Below are positions 33,811 to 43,280 of a stretch of 61,270 nt of DNA, piece after piece. Origin of the DNA: an uncultured Alphaproteobacteria bacterium (lineage in GTDB: Bacteria > Pseudomonadota > Alphaproteobacteria > Rhodobacterales > Rhodobacteraceae); assembly GCA_902524845.1 (NCBI GenBank), contig CABZEW010000008.1, positions 1-61,270 on the forward strand. The letters are read 5' to 3'. Every line of letters starts with the position of its first letter. Position 1 is the stretch's first letter. A program made the position numbers and the translations under genes. The notes beneath the pieces were generated by a model that saw nothing but the letters and a program-made list of their open reading frames with translations, made no database searches and was not told the origin of the DNA.

Positions 33811-33915
33811 AGCAGCGCTCCAAATCTATTACTGGTACTTTTACAAGTCCTATATTAATATGCAACCGATTGCTAGTTAATTTGATAAAACAATATTATT
33901 AACAATGCTCACTCA

Positions 33916-34272
33916 ATGATGTCAAAAAAATTATTAGCATTTTTTCTATTAATTATCTTTATGTTACGACCCCTAAATTCGCATGCATCGGACCTCATCT
34001 TTTATTGCACGCCTTGGAAAGAGATCAATAGTAAAAAGACCTTACTGAATAATTTCTCTATAAAGATTAATAACTCCCCTTTATCAATTTTTGGAGGGGA
34101 TTTAGAAACCAAATTCTTTGAATTAATTTATTCTCACCCCTCTTTTTATTTGTTTTCTTCTCCATCTGGATGGCTGCTGAATATAAGTAGAGAGATCAAT
34201 CCTAGAAATGTAGCACTTTGGCAGAATATAAACAATGAGCAGTTGTTTTATAGTTCAACGTGTAATAAATAA
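33916..34272 (+). CDS. Small secreted protein, unknown function
   Basis: 118 residues with a signal peptide (KKLLAFFLLIIFMLRPLNSHA, cleavage likely after Ala) and a mature part holding two Cys (FYCTPW, SSTCNK) that may form a disulfide. No family recognised. The stop overlaps the next gene's start by one base, so the two small secreted proteins form a unit. Confidence 0.6.
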   Translation: MMSKKLLAFFLLIIFMLRPLNSHASDLIFYCTPWKEINSKKTLLNNFSIKINNSPLSIFGGDLETKFFELIYSHPSFYLFSSPSGWLLNISREINPRNVALWQNINNEQLFYSSTCNK

Positions 34273-34526
34273 TGATGATGTTTAAACATATTCATGTTTT
34301 CGTATTAGCTATGTCATATGTGTGTGTTTCTTATGCGAACGAGCAAGTTTACAATGGTCTTTTGAAAAGAGAGATTAAAGAAAAAATAATTAGAGCTAAC
34401 GAGGTAATTAAAGAGAAAAAGCTTGATAAATATCGAACTATTTCAATTATGGTGAATGATCGGCTTGTTTATTGTCATTATGAACAACTAAGCGAAAACA
34501 GTTTGCCATTGATTATTTGTTATTAA
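34272..34526 (+). CDS. Small secreted protein, unknown function
   Basis: 84 residues: signal peptide (HIHVFVLAMSYVCVSYA), then a Lys/Glu-rich helix (LLKREIKEKIIRANEVIKEK) and a strand-rich end with two Cys. Coupled by a one-base overlap to the gene before it and 34 bp upstream of yajC. No recognised family. Confidence 0.55.
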   Translation: MMMFKHIHVFVLAMSYVCVSYANEQVYNGLLKREIKEKIIRANEVIKEKKLDKYRTISIMVNDRLVYCHYEQLSENSLPLIICY

Positions 34527-34560
34527 CCTTTAGAAAGTAGACAACAGCAGGAGAGAAATT

Positions 34561-34842
34561 ATGAACGGATTAGAAAGTTTTATTCCTATTATATTGATAT
34601 TTGTGATCATGTACTTTTTATTGATTAGACCCCAGCAGAAAAAGATAAAGGAACATAAAAACATGGTCGATAATCTCCGAAGAGGTGACCAGGTTTTAAC
34701 GCAGGGCGGAATTCTTGGTAAAATAACAAAAGTTAAAGATGGTGAAGAAATTGAGGTAGAGTTAACAAAGGATGTGAAGGTTTCTGTTATTAGATCCACA
34801 ATAGTCAATGTGTTGAGTAAAACCGAACCTGCAAAAAAATAA
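34561..34842 (+). CDS. yajC: Preprotein translocase subunit YajC
   Basis: 93-residue partner of SecDF at the Sec translocon: one N-terminal span (IPIILIFVIMYFLLIRPQQK) and the conserved RRGDQVLTQGGILGKITKV, ending with VIRSTIVNVL. An AGGAGAG ribosome site precedes the ATG. The stop is directly followed by the secD ATG. Confidence 0.96.
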   Translation: MNGLESFIPIILIFVIMYFLLIRPQQKKIKEHKNMVDNLRRGDQVLTQGGILGKITKVKDGEEIEVELTKDVKVSVIRSTIVNVLSKTEPAKK

Positions 34843-36480
34843 ATGCCTACACTTAGCTTTTTTAGGATATTTTTAATTACGCTAACCTGCCTATTTGCAT
34901 TTTTGTTTGCGTCTCCCAACTTTTTCTACGGAACTGTTGATAAAAAGTTAGATGATCCTTCAAACTCGTCTTCGTGGCCGAATTTTATGCCCTCTACTCT
35001 GGTAAAATTGGGTTTAGATCTCAGAGGTGGTGTATATATGCTTCTAGAGGTAAAAACCGATGACGTAATAAGAGAAAAATTCGACTTTCTTTGGACGGAT
35101 GTAAGGAGCTCTTTAATTAAAAAAAGAAAAGAGTTGGGAGCAATAAGAAGAATTGACACTTCTGGAGATCAACTGCAAATCCAAATTGGAAATCCAGAAA
35201 GCGTAAATTTAGCAAAGATTGAGATCGAAAAATTTAATTCTTCAACGGAGTTATTTTCTTCGCGATGGTCAGGATCTGTAACTCGGGATGTACTAGAAAT
35301 TAGTTCGGCTGAAAATGTTGTATTAATTTCATTCTCAGAGGAGCAGAAAATAGCTTTAGAAAAGCAAGTAATTGATCAATCACTAGAGATTATAAGGAGG
35401 AGGGTTGATGAAACAGGTACGAGAGAACCGACTATTCAAAAGCAAGGCAGAAAAAGAGTATTAGTACAAGTTCCTGGTTTAGGTTCAAGTGAAGAGTTGA
35501 TAGCTCTTCTTGGAAAAACAGCAAAGCTTACCTTCAACGAGGTCGTAGCGGTGGATACTAACTCAAACTTTCCAACAAAATTAGATGAAATTGTAGTTGG
35601 TTCTGAGCAAAACAACGGCTTGTTTTTTCTGCTTAAGAAACGCCCTGTTGTTTCGGGAGAAGGCCTAACAAACGCACAGCCTTCTTTTGATGAAAATGGT
35701 TTGCCAGCTGTATCATTCAATTTCAACCCTTCCGCTGCACTTAAATTTGGAAACTACACTAAAGACAATATAGGGTCACCATTTGCAATTGTTTTAGACG
35801 ACGTTGTTATCTCAGCACCGACAATTCGTAGCCATATAGCAGGGGGTTCGGGTATTATAACCGGCAGTTTCTCGGTGGAAGAGAGCAATCGTTTGGCGAT
35901 TCTACTGAGAAGTGGAGCCCTCCCGGCGGAAATCGAAGTATTAGAATTAAGAACTATTGGTCCAGAGCTGGGGCGAGATAGCATTAATGCTGGCAAACTG
36001 GCTGCTATAGTTGGCGGGGTTCTTGTGCTGATTTTTATGTGGTTGAGCTATGGTCTCTTTGGCATTTTTGCAAATATCGCTCTTATCTTCAACATAATCT
36101 TAGTTATGGCATTACTTTCAATTCTTGGTGCTACCTTAACTTTACCAGGAATAGCCGGGATAGTTTTAACAATAGGTATGGCGGTGGACGCTAACGTACT
36201 CGTTTTTGAACGTATAAAAGAAGAGATTAATAGAAATAGCTCCGTTTACAATTCAGTAAAAACTGGATACGAAAAAGCATTATCGTCTATCGTTGATGCA
36301 AATGTAACTACCATGATTGCTGCCGTAATTCTTTTTTTCTTTGGTTCTGGCCCGATAAAAGGTTTCTCAGTCACATTGGGTTTAGGAATAATCACATCCC
36401 TATTCTCCGCGTTACTAGTAACAAGGCTTTTTATTGATCTATATATGCTATTTTATAAGCCAAAAGTTCTGAGGGTATAA
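34843..36480 (+). CDS. secD: Protein translocase subunit SecD
   Basis: Uses the proton gradient to pull exported proteins through SecYEG. 545 residues: one N-terminal span, periplasmic P1 domain with LKLGLDLRGG-type motif (KLGLDLRGGVYMLLEV), then five spans with GMAVDANVLVFERIKEEI. The usual partner, secF, follows without a gap. Length is normal for alphaproteobacteria. Confidence 0.97.
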   Translation: MPTLSFFRIFLITLTCLFAFLFASPNFFYGTVDKKLDDPSNSSSWPNFMPSTLVKLGLDLRGGVYMLLEVKTDDVIREKFDFLWTDVRSSLIKKRKELGAIRRIDTSGDQLQIQIGNPESVNLAKIEIEKFNSSTELFSSRWSGSVTRDVLEISSAENVVLISFSEEQKIALEKQVIDQSLEIIRRRVDETGTREPTIQKQGRKRVLVQVPGLGSSEELIALLGKTAKLTFNEVVAVDTNSNFPTKLDEIVVGSEQNNGLFFLLKKRPVVSGEGLTNAQPSFDENGLPAVSFNFNPSAALKFGNYTKDNIGSPFAIVLDDVVISAPTIRSHIAGGSGIITGSFSVEESNRLAILLRSGALPAEIEVLELRTIGPELGRDSINAGKLAAIVGGVLVLIFMWLSYGLFGIFANIALIFNIILVMALLSILGATLTLPGIAGIVLTIGMAVDANVLVFERIKEEINRNSSVYNSVKTGYEKALSSIVDANVTTMIAAVILFFFGSGPIKGFSVTLGLGIITSLFSALLVTRLFIDLYMLFYKPKVLRV

Positions 36481-37443
36481 ATGTTACTAAGAGGGTTATT
36501 TAATCAATCAAATGAAATCCAATTTTTCAGATTCTCTAACTTACTGTCATATATATCGCTTGGAGCCATCGGGATATCCATAATTTTATTCTCTGTTCTG
36601 GGACTTAATTATGGAATAGATTTTCGCGGTGGTACTATGTTCATGGTATCAACCCCAGAAAAAATAATGGTTTCTAATATCCGATATACCCTGAGTAGTT
36701 CAAATTTAGGAGATATCTCTATATCCCAAGCAACTAACCCACTCGAAACATTGAGCGCGGGAGCTTTACTGAATAGCGATAATATTTTTATTATTAAAGT
36801 TGAAAAAACAGAGGGTATTAATGTCGAAACCAGAGTTAAGAGCTTATTACAAAATAGTGTGCCAAATATTAAGTTCTTACAAATTGAATCTGTTGGGTCG
36901 AAAGTTTCATCTGAGCTTGTAAGAAATGGTATGCTAGCTGTGTTTTTTGCAGTTGCATCTGTTTTAATATATATCTGGTTGCGTTTTGAGTGGCAATTCG
37001 CACTCGGAGCAGTACTTGCACTTATCCATGACGTTATTTTGACCATAGGAATTTTTTCAATATTGAGATATGAGTTTAACCTTTCAATAGTGGCAGCGCT
37101 ACTCACAATAATTGGGTACTCACTCAACGATACAGTGGTTGTGTTTGATAGGGTTAGAGAAAATCTAAGAAACTTTAAGTCTTTGCCATTACTAAAAGTT
37201 TTAAATATGTCGATAAATAATACTTTCAGTAGAACGATCATGACTTCGGTAACAACCTTGTTAGCTCTTGGTGCTCTCTATTTATTGGGTGGAGATGTCA
37301 TTAGAGGGTTCACATTTGCCATGATTTGGGGTGTATTAGTAGGGACATATTCGTCCATATTTGTCGCCGCTAAAATACTATTAATGCTTGATGTTAAAAG
37401 AAATTGGGATGAAAAAGATTCAAAAGCGGGCACACAATTTTAG
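36481..37443 (+). CDS. secF: Protein translocase subunit SecF
   Basis: 320 residues: GLNYGIDFRGGTMFMVS (SecF signature after helix 1), a short periplasmic domain, and VALIHDVILTIG-like ALIHDVILTIGIFSIL with GYSLNDTVVVFDRVRENLR. Forms the RND-type SecDF complex with the upstream gene. ATG abuts the secD stop. Confidence 0.97.
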   Translation: MLLRGLFNQSNEIQFFRFSNLLSYISLGAIGISIILFSVLGLNYGIDFRGGTMFMVSTPEKIMVSNIRYTLSSSNLGDISISQATNPLETLSAGALLNSDNIFIIKVEKTEGINVETRVKSLLQNSVPNIKFLQIESVGSKVSSELVRNGMLAVFFAVASVLIYIWLRFEWQFALGAVLALIHDVILTIGIFSILRYEFNLSIVAALLTIIGYSLNDTVVVFDRVRENLRNFKSLPLLKVLNMSINNTFSRTIMTSVTTLLALGALYLLGGDVIRGFTFAMIWGVLVGTYSSIFVAAKILLMLDVKRNWDEKDSKAGTQF

Positions 37444-37511
37444 TGTGTTGAGCTATTGCTAAACGAACATTTTGTGCTAATTAAAAGGATATAAATAAAA
37501 GGAGATATAAA

Positions 37512-38111
37512 ATGGCATTTGAACTTAATGACCTGCCTTATAGCCATGATGCCCTTGAGGCGGTAGGTATGAGTAAAGAGACTCTTGAGTTTCATCATGA
37601 TTTACACCACAAAGCCTATGTTGACAACGGCAATAAGCTTATCTCGGGAACTGAATATGAAAATATGTCGTTAGAAGAAATTATTAAAAAGTCATATGAC
37701 CCATCTGCTATTGCTCAGTCTGGAGTATTTAACAATGCGTCACAACACTGGAACCATATGCAATTTTGGGAAATGATGAGCCCAGATCAGAAGGGAATGC
37801 CCAGTGAGTTAGCGTCTGCTATAGATGATAGCTTTGGTTCTTTTGAAAAGTTTAAGGGAGATTTTTCTGCTGCTGGTGTTGGGCAGTTTGGATCGGGATG
37901 GGTATGGCTTGTTAAATCTAATGATGGCGGTCTCAAGATCTCAAAGACTGAAAATGGTGTAAATCCTTTGTGTAACGGTGAAACGGCTCTTTTAGGATGC
38001 GATGTTTGGGAACACTCCTATTATATTGACTACAGAAATAAGAGGCCTGTCTATTTAGACAACTTCTTAGACAAGCTAGTTAATTGGGAAAATGTAGCCT
38101 CTAGAATGTAA
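37512..38111 (+). CDS. sodB: Superoxide dismutase, Fe type
   Basis: 199 residues converting superoxide to hydrogen peroxide and oxygen. Metal ligands are His 28 (LEFHHDLHHKAYV), His 82 (SQHWNHMQFW), Asp 164 and His 168 (DVWEHSYYIDYRN). Gln 78 in the NNASQHW segment is the hallmark of Fe rather than Mn enzymes. Cytosolic. An AAAGGAG site precedes the ATG. Confidence 0.95.
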   Translation: MAFELNDLPYSHDALEAVGMSKETLEFHHDLHHKAYVDNGNKLISGTEYENMSLEEIIKKSYDPSAIAQSGVFNNASQHWNHMQFWEMMSPDQKGMPSELASAIDDSFGSFEKFKGDFSAAGVGQFGSGWVWLVKSNDGGLKISKTENGVNPLCNGETALLGCDVWEHSYYIDYRNKRPVYLDNFLDKLVNWENVASRM

Positions 38112-38139
38112 GTGCCTATATCGCAAAGCTTATTGTATA

Positions 38140-39048
38140 TTGCATCTTAAGTATTTATCTTACTTAACTTTAGGGGCAGTCATATGGGGGCTGTCCCCAA
38201 TTTTTTATGAGATGCTATCTTCTGTCTCCTCAATAGAGATAGTGGCACACAGATCTTTTTGGTCAGCCTTATTCTTAGTTTTGTACATCTTTCTTTTTTC
38301 TGGCTTCGGTCGAAAAATGTTACGAACAGGTATCAAAGAATTATGGCTACTTTTTTTGTCTGGAACATTAATTGCTATAAATTGGTACGGGTTCATCTAT
38401 GCAGTTAATTCAGGCAATGCACTTCAAGCATCTCTTGGTTACTATATATTCCCTTTGGTTGCAGTTTTCCTTGGAATTGTTTTCAACAGGGAAAAATTTA
38501 CCTACATACAATTTTTGTCTATCTCTCTGGTGGTTGTTTCTGTAATTTCGTTGGTTTACATGAACGGGGAAGTTCCTAGCTTAGCTTTGATACTTGCATT
38601 CAGTTTTGGTTTTTATGGCTTGATAAAAAGCAATGTGAAATTAGACCCTATTTCATCCGTTACCTTTGAAACAATCTTGATAACACCTCTCACAATATTT
38701 TTGATGATTTTATTTTCTGAACCAATTATTAAAACCGATGTCTTGTTTTCTGATATTACAATCATTTTACTGGCATTTTCTGGGCTTATTACTGCAGTAC
38801 CTCTTGTGTTATTTTCGAAAGGCACCAAAGTTTTTTCTTACGCTACGGTGGGGTTAATACAGTACTTGAACCCAACGATACAATTTTTGATTGCAATTTT
38901 TTATTTTAAGGAAGAGTTTCAGTTGGGGCATGCTATGGCTTTCTTTCTTATTTGGTTCGCCCTGTTTATTTATTCATTTGAGTCAATCTCGAAAGAGCTT
39001 AATAAAGCCGGTAAGAGCGCCTCGAGGCTTTCAAAAAAAATAAAATAA
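38140..39048 (+). CDS. rarD: EamA-family transporter RarD
   Basis: 302 residues with about ten spans in two EamA halves. The N-terminus (LTLGAVIWGLSPIFYEML; EIVAHRSFWSALFLV) and INWYGFIYAVNSGNALQASLGYYI match RarD closely. Starts at TTG 38140, the only plausible start before the first helix. Its last 79 bp overlap the 3' end of the LOG-family gene on the other strand. Substrate unknown. Confidence 0.85.
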   Translation: MHLKYLSYLTLGAVIWGLSPIFYEMLSSVSSIEIVAHRSFWSALFLVLYIFLFSGFGRKMLRTGIKELWLLFLSGTLIAINWYGFIYAVNSGNALQASLGYYIFPLVAVFLGIVFNREKFTYIQFLSISLVVVSVISLVYMNGEVPSLALILAFSFGFYGLIKSNVKLDPISSVTFETILITPLTIFLMILFSEPIIKTDVLFSDITIILLAFSGLITAVPLVLFSKGTKVFSYATVGLIQYLNPTIQFLIAIFYFKEEFQLGHAMAFFLIWFALFIYSFESISKELNKAGKSASRLSKKIK

Positions 39049-39515
39049 TTTAGAAGATCTCTATTAGCAAAATCGTGAGAGACAAAGTGTTCAAGAAGTA
39101 ATCTGAATTTGTCCCAATAATTGTTAATATTTAAGAAAAAAATTGGTTTCTTGCTGATATTTAACTGAAACCAAGTTATTGTTTCTGACACTTCCTCAAG
39201 CGTACCAATGCCACCAGGTAAGCACAAAAAAGCATCTGATTTATCATACATTGTTTTTTTTCTTGTGTGCATATCATCAGTAATTATTATCTCTCCGTAA
39301 TTATTATTTATGCCCTCTACTTCTAATAGATGTTTTGGGATTATTCCGAGTACATCTCCATTATTTTTATGGACACTTTTAGAGAGCTTTCCCATAAGCC
39401 CAAGCGATCCACCTCCATAAACCAATTTAATTTTATTTTTTGCGAGTTGTTCGCCTAATTCCTCCGCAACTTCTATGTAAATAGAACTATTTCCATTTTT
39501 AGAACCGCAGAACAC
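38970..39515 (-). CDS. LOG family protein (phosphoribohydrolase-like)
   Basis: About 181 residues with the Rossmann-like lysine decarboxylase/LOG fold: VYGGGSLGLMGKLSKSV, MHTRKKTMYDKSDAFLCLPG and PGGIGTLEEVSETITW (the PGGxGTxxE motif). LOG enzymes release cytokinin-type bases from nucleotides, or act on other nucleoside monophosphates. The GTG at 39515 starts at FCGSKNG and drops the usual first strand; the frame is open to about 39608 (RTLCVFCGS...) but without ATG, GTG or TTG, so a rare start may be used. Confidence 0.85.
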   Translation of the reverse strand: MFCGSKNGNSSIYIEVAEELGEQLAKNKIKLVYGGGSLGLMGKLSKSVHKNNGDVLGIIPKHLLEVEGINNNYGEIIITDDMHTRKKTMYDKSDAFLCLPGGIGTLEEVSETITWFQLNISKKPIFFLNINNYWDKFRLLLEHFVSHDFANRDLLNYFIFFESLEALLPALLSSFEIDSNE

Positions 39516-39628
39516 GCAAAGAGTTCTTTTCTGATTTCTTATTTTTAGATTTTTAATAAGGCAATACTCCCAATTTTTTTAGTAGTTTTTCATAGCGATC
39601 CAGTTTAACCTAAGCGTTGGGAGATCCA

Positions 39629-40759
39629 ATGATTAATTTTGTATTGAAGTATACAGGTACTTATGGGTTGCTTGCTGTTTTGGCAGTGGCAATAGTCACC
39701 CCTACTTATCTTTTTTTTAGTAATCAGCAAGAAAAGATTTCGGGTATTTCTCCACAAAAGCAAGTTATTGCTGACGAAGAGAAGGTTTCGGATATCTCTG
39801 CACAAAAGCAAGTTATTGCTGACGAAGAGAAGGTCTCGGAGAAGACTGTGTCTATAAAGACAATCGAAGAGCCTGTCGATAATGAAGAAAATAAAGAAGG
39901 AGTTAAACAAGAAGATAAAATAATTTTGCAAGAGATAGAAAGCCTGTCAGTGGATGTTTTTAGGGTAGACGAGTTAGGAAACATAATATCTGCAGGTAAA
40001 GTTTCAAAAAAGGCAAAAATAGAGATTCTAGCCGATAATGAAAAAATAATTGGATCTGATAAGACGGCAGAGGACGGTAGCTTTGTTGTTTTTGGGAAAG
40101 TTCAAAGTACAGGATTAGTTCAATCCGTTAAGATTAGAGGAGTCATTAAAGATAATGGACAAGAAAAAATAGTCGACTCAGCTGATTTGTTTTTTGTTTT
40201 ACCTCAAGTGGAAAAAAATAACGAAAAAGAAGTAGATAAAGCAGAAAAAACCCCGCTAATCGTGAGAGATGATGGCAAGGCCCTCAAGGTGCTCGTGCCA
40301 ATTCAGATAAGTTCGGTAGAAAGTATAACTTTGGATACGATAAGTTACACTGAAAATTCAAGAACTGAGCTAGCTGGTCGCGCAAGATTATCTAATTCTG
40401 TTCGAATTTATTTGAATAATAAACAAAAAAGCGAGGTAAAAGTTAACAATAGTGGAGCATGGAAAGCTTTTTTTTCAGATATCGAGGCTGGTGTATATAC
40501 TTTAAGACTTGATGAAGTAAATGAGAATGGAATAGTAGAGGGTAGATTAGAGCTACCTTTTAAAAGAGAAGAAGAGGCACTTATACAAGCCATGGGTGAA
40601 GGAAGCATTACTGTTCAACCAGGAAACAGTTTGTGGAGGATAGCAAGAAAATATTATGGAAAGGGCATACAGTATGTCGAAATATTTGATAGAAATTCCC
40701 ATCTTATCAAAGACCCCGATTTAATTTATCCTGGCCAAGTCTTTTCACTACCAAATTAA
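39629..40759 (+). CDS. LysM-domain envelope protein
   Basis: 376 residues: one N-terminal span (YGLLAVLAVAIVTPTYLFF), an acidic linker with a 16-residue tandem duplication (QKQVIADEEKVSDISA), Ig-like beta domains, and a C-terminal LysM (ITVQPGNSLWRIARKYYG...NSHLIKDPDLIYPGQVFSLP) that binds peptidoglycan. ATG 39629 follows a GGGAGA site. First gene of a five-gene plus-strand run ending with der; likely a cell-wall anchored periplasmic protein. Confidence 0.85.
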   Translation: MINFVLKYTGTYGLLAVLAVAIVTPTYLFFSNQQEKISGISPQKQVIADEEKVSDISAQKQVIADEEKVSEKTVSIKTIEEPVDNEENKEGVKQEDKIILQEIESLSVDVFRVDELGNIISAGKVSKKAKIEILADNEKIIGSDKTAEDGSFVVFGKVQSTGLVQSVKIRGVIKDNGQEKIVDSADLFFVLPQVEKNNEKEVDKAEKTPLIVRDDGKALKVLVPIQISSVESITLDTISYTENSRTELAGRARLSNSVRIYLNNKQKSEVKVNNSGAWKAFFSDIEAGVYTLRLDEVNENGIVEGRLELPFKREEEALIQAMGEGSITVQPGNSLWRIARKYYGKGIQYVEIFDRNSHLIKDPDLIYPGQVFSLPN

Positions 40760-40787
40760 TTTCCAACAAAGTAATAGCGAAGAAAAA

Positions 40788-42632
40788 ATGGGAACTAGTT
40801 CTTATGAAAAAGACCAGTCTTCCCTAGAAGAAAAGGAAGAAGATTACAAGGCTATTTTTCTAACATCTTTTCGTTACTTGTGGCCAGATGAAATAATTCT
40901 CAGAATTAGAGTGATAACGTCACTTATTTGCCTTGTTTTTGCAAAAATATTTACTGTTTTGACACCTTTACTGCTAATGACTTTAATAGATGAGTTGAAT
41001 TTTTTAGTTGACGAGGCCAGAAAGGCCAATTTTGTAATATGGGGGGTGCTGGCCTTAGCTTTAGGGTATGGAGCCGCCAGGTTTGCATCGATAGCGTTTG
41101 TACAGATTAGAGATTTTCTTTTTGTAAATGTCGCCCAAAATGGGCTTAAAAAGCTTAGTATGGATGCTTTTCAACATATACATCGGCTTCCTCTGAGCTT
41201 TCACTTATCAAGGCAGACCGGTTCTATGAATAAAGTTATTGATAGAGGGGTGCGTGGTATAGAATTTCTTCTTAGATTTGTGCTTTTTTCTATCGGGCCT
41301 CTAATCCTCGAGTTTCTCTTAGTCTGTATTTTGATGATTTACAAATTTGATGCAACTTTTCTATTTATTATCTTAGCTACTGTATTTGCATACGTTATTT
41401 TCACAATAATTGTAACAAACTGGCGAGTAAAAATAAGAAGAAAAATGAATTTGTGGGATGCTGATTTAAGCCAAAAGACAATAGATAGTCTCCTAAATTA
41501 CGAAACTGTCAAATATTTTTCTGCAGAAGATCATGAAAAAGAAAAATATTTAAAATCATTAAAATCCTACGAGTTTTTTGCTATCAAGACAGGTGCATCA
41601 CTATCAATGCTCAATTTTGGTCAAGCTTTTATTGTAACGTTAGGGTTACTAGTGCTAATAGTGGTCGCGACACAACAAGTTATAAAAGGCGATTTAACAG
41701 TTGGTGGCTTAGTGGGATTGAATGCAATCATGCTTCAACTAATTTTACCGTTAAATTTTTTAGGCACTATTTACCGAGAGATAAGGCAAGCCTTAGTCGA
41801 TATGGGAGAGCTATTCATTTTATTTAAGGAACCGGTAGAAGAAGACGAAATTGAGAAAGATGAACTTACTTCAATTAGAAAAGGATTTGTTTTTGATAAA
41901 GTTTCGTTTTCTTATGACGGGTTGAGAGAGGTGATTAGGGAAGTAAGTTTTTCCATTCCCGTTGGCAGAACAACCGCGATCGTTGGTCCGTCTGGCAGCG
42001 GAAAGTCTACGTTGGGAAAACTAATTTTCGGCTTCTATAAGCCATCTACTGGAAAGATTTTGATTGATGGCCAAGAAAATAGAGCGTTTAAGACCAAGTC
42101 TGTACGGTCACAATTGGCGGTTACTCCTCAGGACATAGTTCTTTTTAATGACACATTAGAATACAATATTACGTATGGAGCTCACCTGGTCTCTAAAGAC
42201 ACGTTGAATTATGTTATCGGACAAGCGGACTTAACACATTTAGTCTCAAGTTTACCAAATGGCTTGTCAACTCAGGTGGGCGAAAGAGGTCTTAAGTTAT
42301 CTGGAGGCGAAAAGCAAAGGGTTGCTATAGCGAGAATGCTATTGAAAGATTGTTACATAAATATTTTTGATGAAGCTACTAGTTCATTGGATACAAAATC
42401 AGAAAAAATAATTATCGAAAATCTATTACAAAAAAGAGCAAGTAAGACTTTAATAATTATATCCCATCGGTTATCTTCCGTCTCAACGGCCGACAATATT
42501 ATAGTGATGGAAAATGGTCAACTGACACAAGAGGGAAAACATGATAAGTTGATCGAGGAAAACGGGTTGTATAAAGAAATGTGGGAAAAACAGAAAAGAT
42601 ACCAAAGTAGAGATAAACAGGATAAATTTTAA
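40788..42632 (+). CDS. ABC exporter, ATM1/HMT1 type (fused permease-ATPase)
   Basis: 614 residues: six spans, then an ATPase with Walker A GPSGSGKSTLGKLIF, Q-loop VTPQDIVLFNDTLEYNI, signature LSGGEKQRVAIARMLL and Walker B YINIFDEATSSLD. The membrane part (FKSGETGS-like motif is LSRQTGSMNKVIDRGVRGI) marks the ATM1 branch, which exports glutathione-linked compounds or supports Fe-S assembly. The stop shares a base with the next start. Confidence 0.92.
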   Translation: MGTSSYEKDQSSLEEKEEDYKAIFLTSFRYLWPDEIILRIRVITSLICLVFAKIFTVLTPLLLMTLIDELNFLVDEARKANFVIWGVLALALGYGAARFASIAFVQIRDFLFVNVAQNGLKKLSMDAFQHIHRLPLSFHLSRQTGSMNKVIDRGVRGIEFLLRFVLFSIGPLILEFLLVCILMIYKFDATFLFIILATVFAYVIFTIIVTNWRVKIRRKMNLWDADLSQKTIDSLLNYETVKYFSAEDHEKEKYLKSLKSYEFFAIKTGASLSMLNFGQAFIVTLGLLVLIVVATQQVIKGDLTVGGLVGLNAIMLQLILPLNFLGTIYREIRQALVDMGELFILFKEPVEEDEIEKDELTSIRKGFVFDKVSFSYDGLREVIREVSFSIPVGRTTAIVGPSGSGKSTLGKLIFGFYKPSTGKILIDGQENRAFKTKSVRSQLAVTPQDIVLFNDTLEYNITYGAHLVSKDTLNYVIGQADLTHLVSSLPNGLSTQVGERGLKLSGGEKQRVAIARMLLKDCYINIFDEATSSLDTKSEKIIIENLLQKRASKTLIIISHRLSSVSTADNIIVMENGQLTQEGKHDKLIEENGLYKEMWEKQKRYQSRDKQDKF

Positions 42633-43270
42633 TGGTAGAGTCAGAGAGTTTCATAAAGGAAGTCAGCGAAGAAGTTAAAAGAGATAGATTATTTAAGTTA
42701 CTCAATAAGTTTAAATGGCCTTTATTTGCGTTAATTATTCTATTAGTTGGAGCTGTTGGGGGTTATGAATATTATAAGTTTGATAAGAAATCAAGGGCAC
42801 AGAAAAATGGTGAGTTTTTGATGTCTGCTATAGAAAATTTAAATAATAATGGCCAAATTGTTACTGAAGAAATTGATAACAAATTTGTATCTGTATTGAT
42901 TAAGTTGAATGAAGCAAAATATTTTGAAAAAGAAGGGGATATTAAAAGTGCAACAGCTACCTACAACAATATAATTAGCAAATATGGTGATAATAAGTTT
43001 TTTAACCATTATTCAAAATTTCAGTTGTACTTGATGGATCCGGCAGAGAGCCTCAGGGATACAGAGAAGATAACAGTTCTAGATGAACTGTCAGCTCCAG
43101 ATGGTCCCTTGAAGTTATTGGCGTTAGAACAAAAATTATATTTATATGTTAAGATTAACGACCTTGAAAATATAAAGTTACAAGTAAATCTCATCTTATC
43201 GGATCAAGCAATAACACCCGAACAGGTTGGCAGGATAAAAGATGTCAAAAGTATTTATGAGCTTAATTGA
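42632..43270 (+). CDS. YfgM-like TPR membrane protein
   Basis: 212 residues: a cytosolic N-terminal segment, one span (WPLFALIILLVGAVGGYEYY) and a periplasmic helical repeat domain. The position directly before bamB and der is that of E. coli yfgM, an ancillary Sec translocon factor. Weak sequence conservation is usual in this family. Overlaps the bamB frame slightly or not at all depending on its start. Confidence 0.8.
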   Translation: MVESESFIKEVSEEVKRDRLFKLLNKFKWPLFALIILLVGAVGGYEYYKFDKKSRAQKNGEFLMSAIENLNNNGQIVTEEIDNKFVSVLIKLNEAKYFEKEGDIKSATATYNNIISKYGDNKFFNHYSKFQLYLMDPAESLRDTEKITVLDELSAPDGPLKLLALEQKLYLYVKINDLENIKLQVNLILSDQAITPEQVGRIKDVKSIYELN

Positions 43271-43280
43271 ATTTGTAAAT

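Noticed and set aside
36609-37241. A 210-codon open frame antisense to secF
   Set aside because: It lies wholly inside secF, has low-complexity Ser/Leu-rich translation and no domain; a shadow of the real gene.
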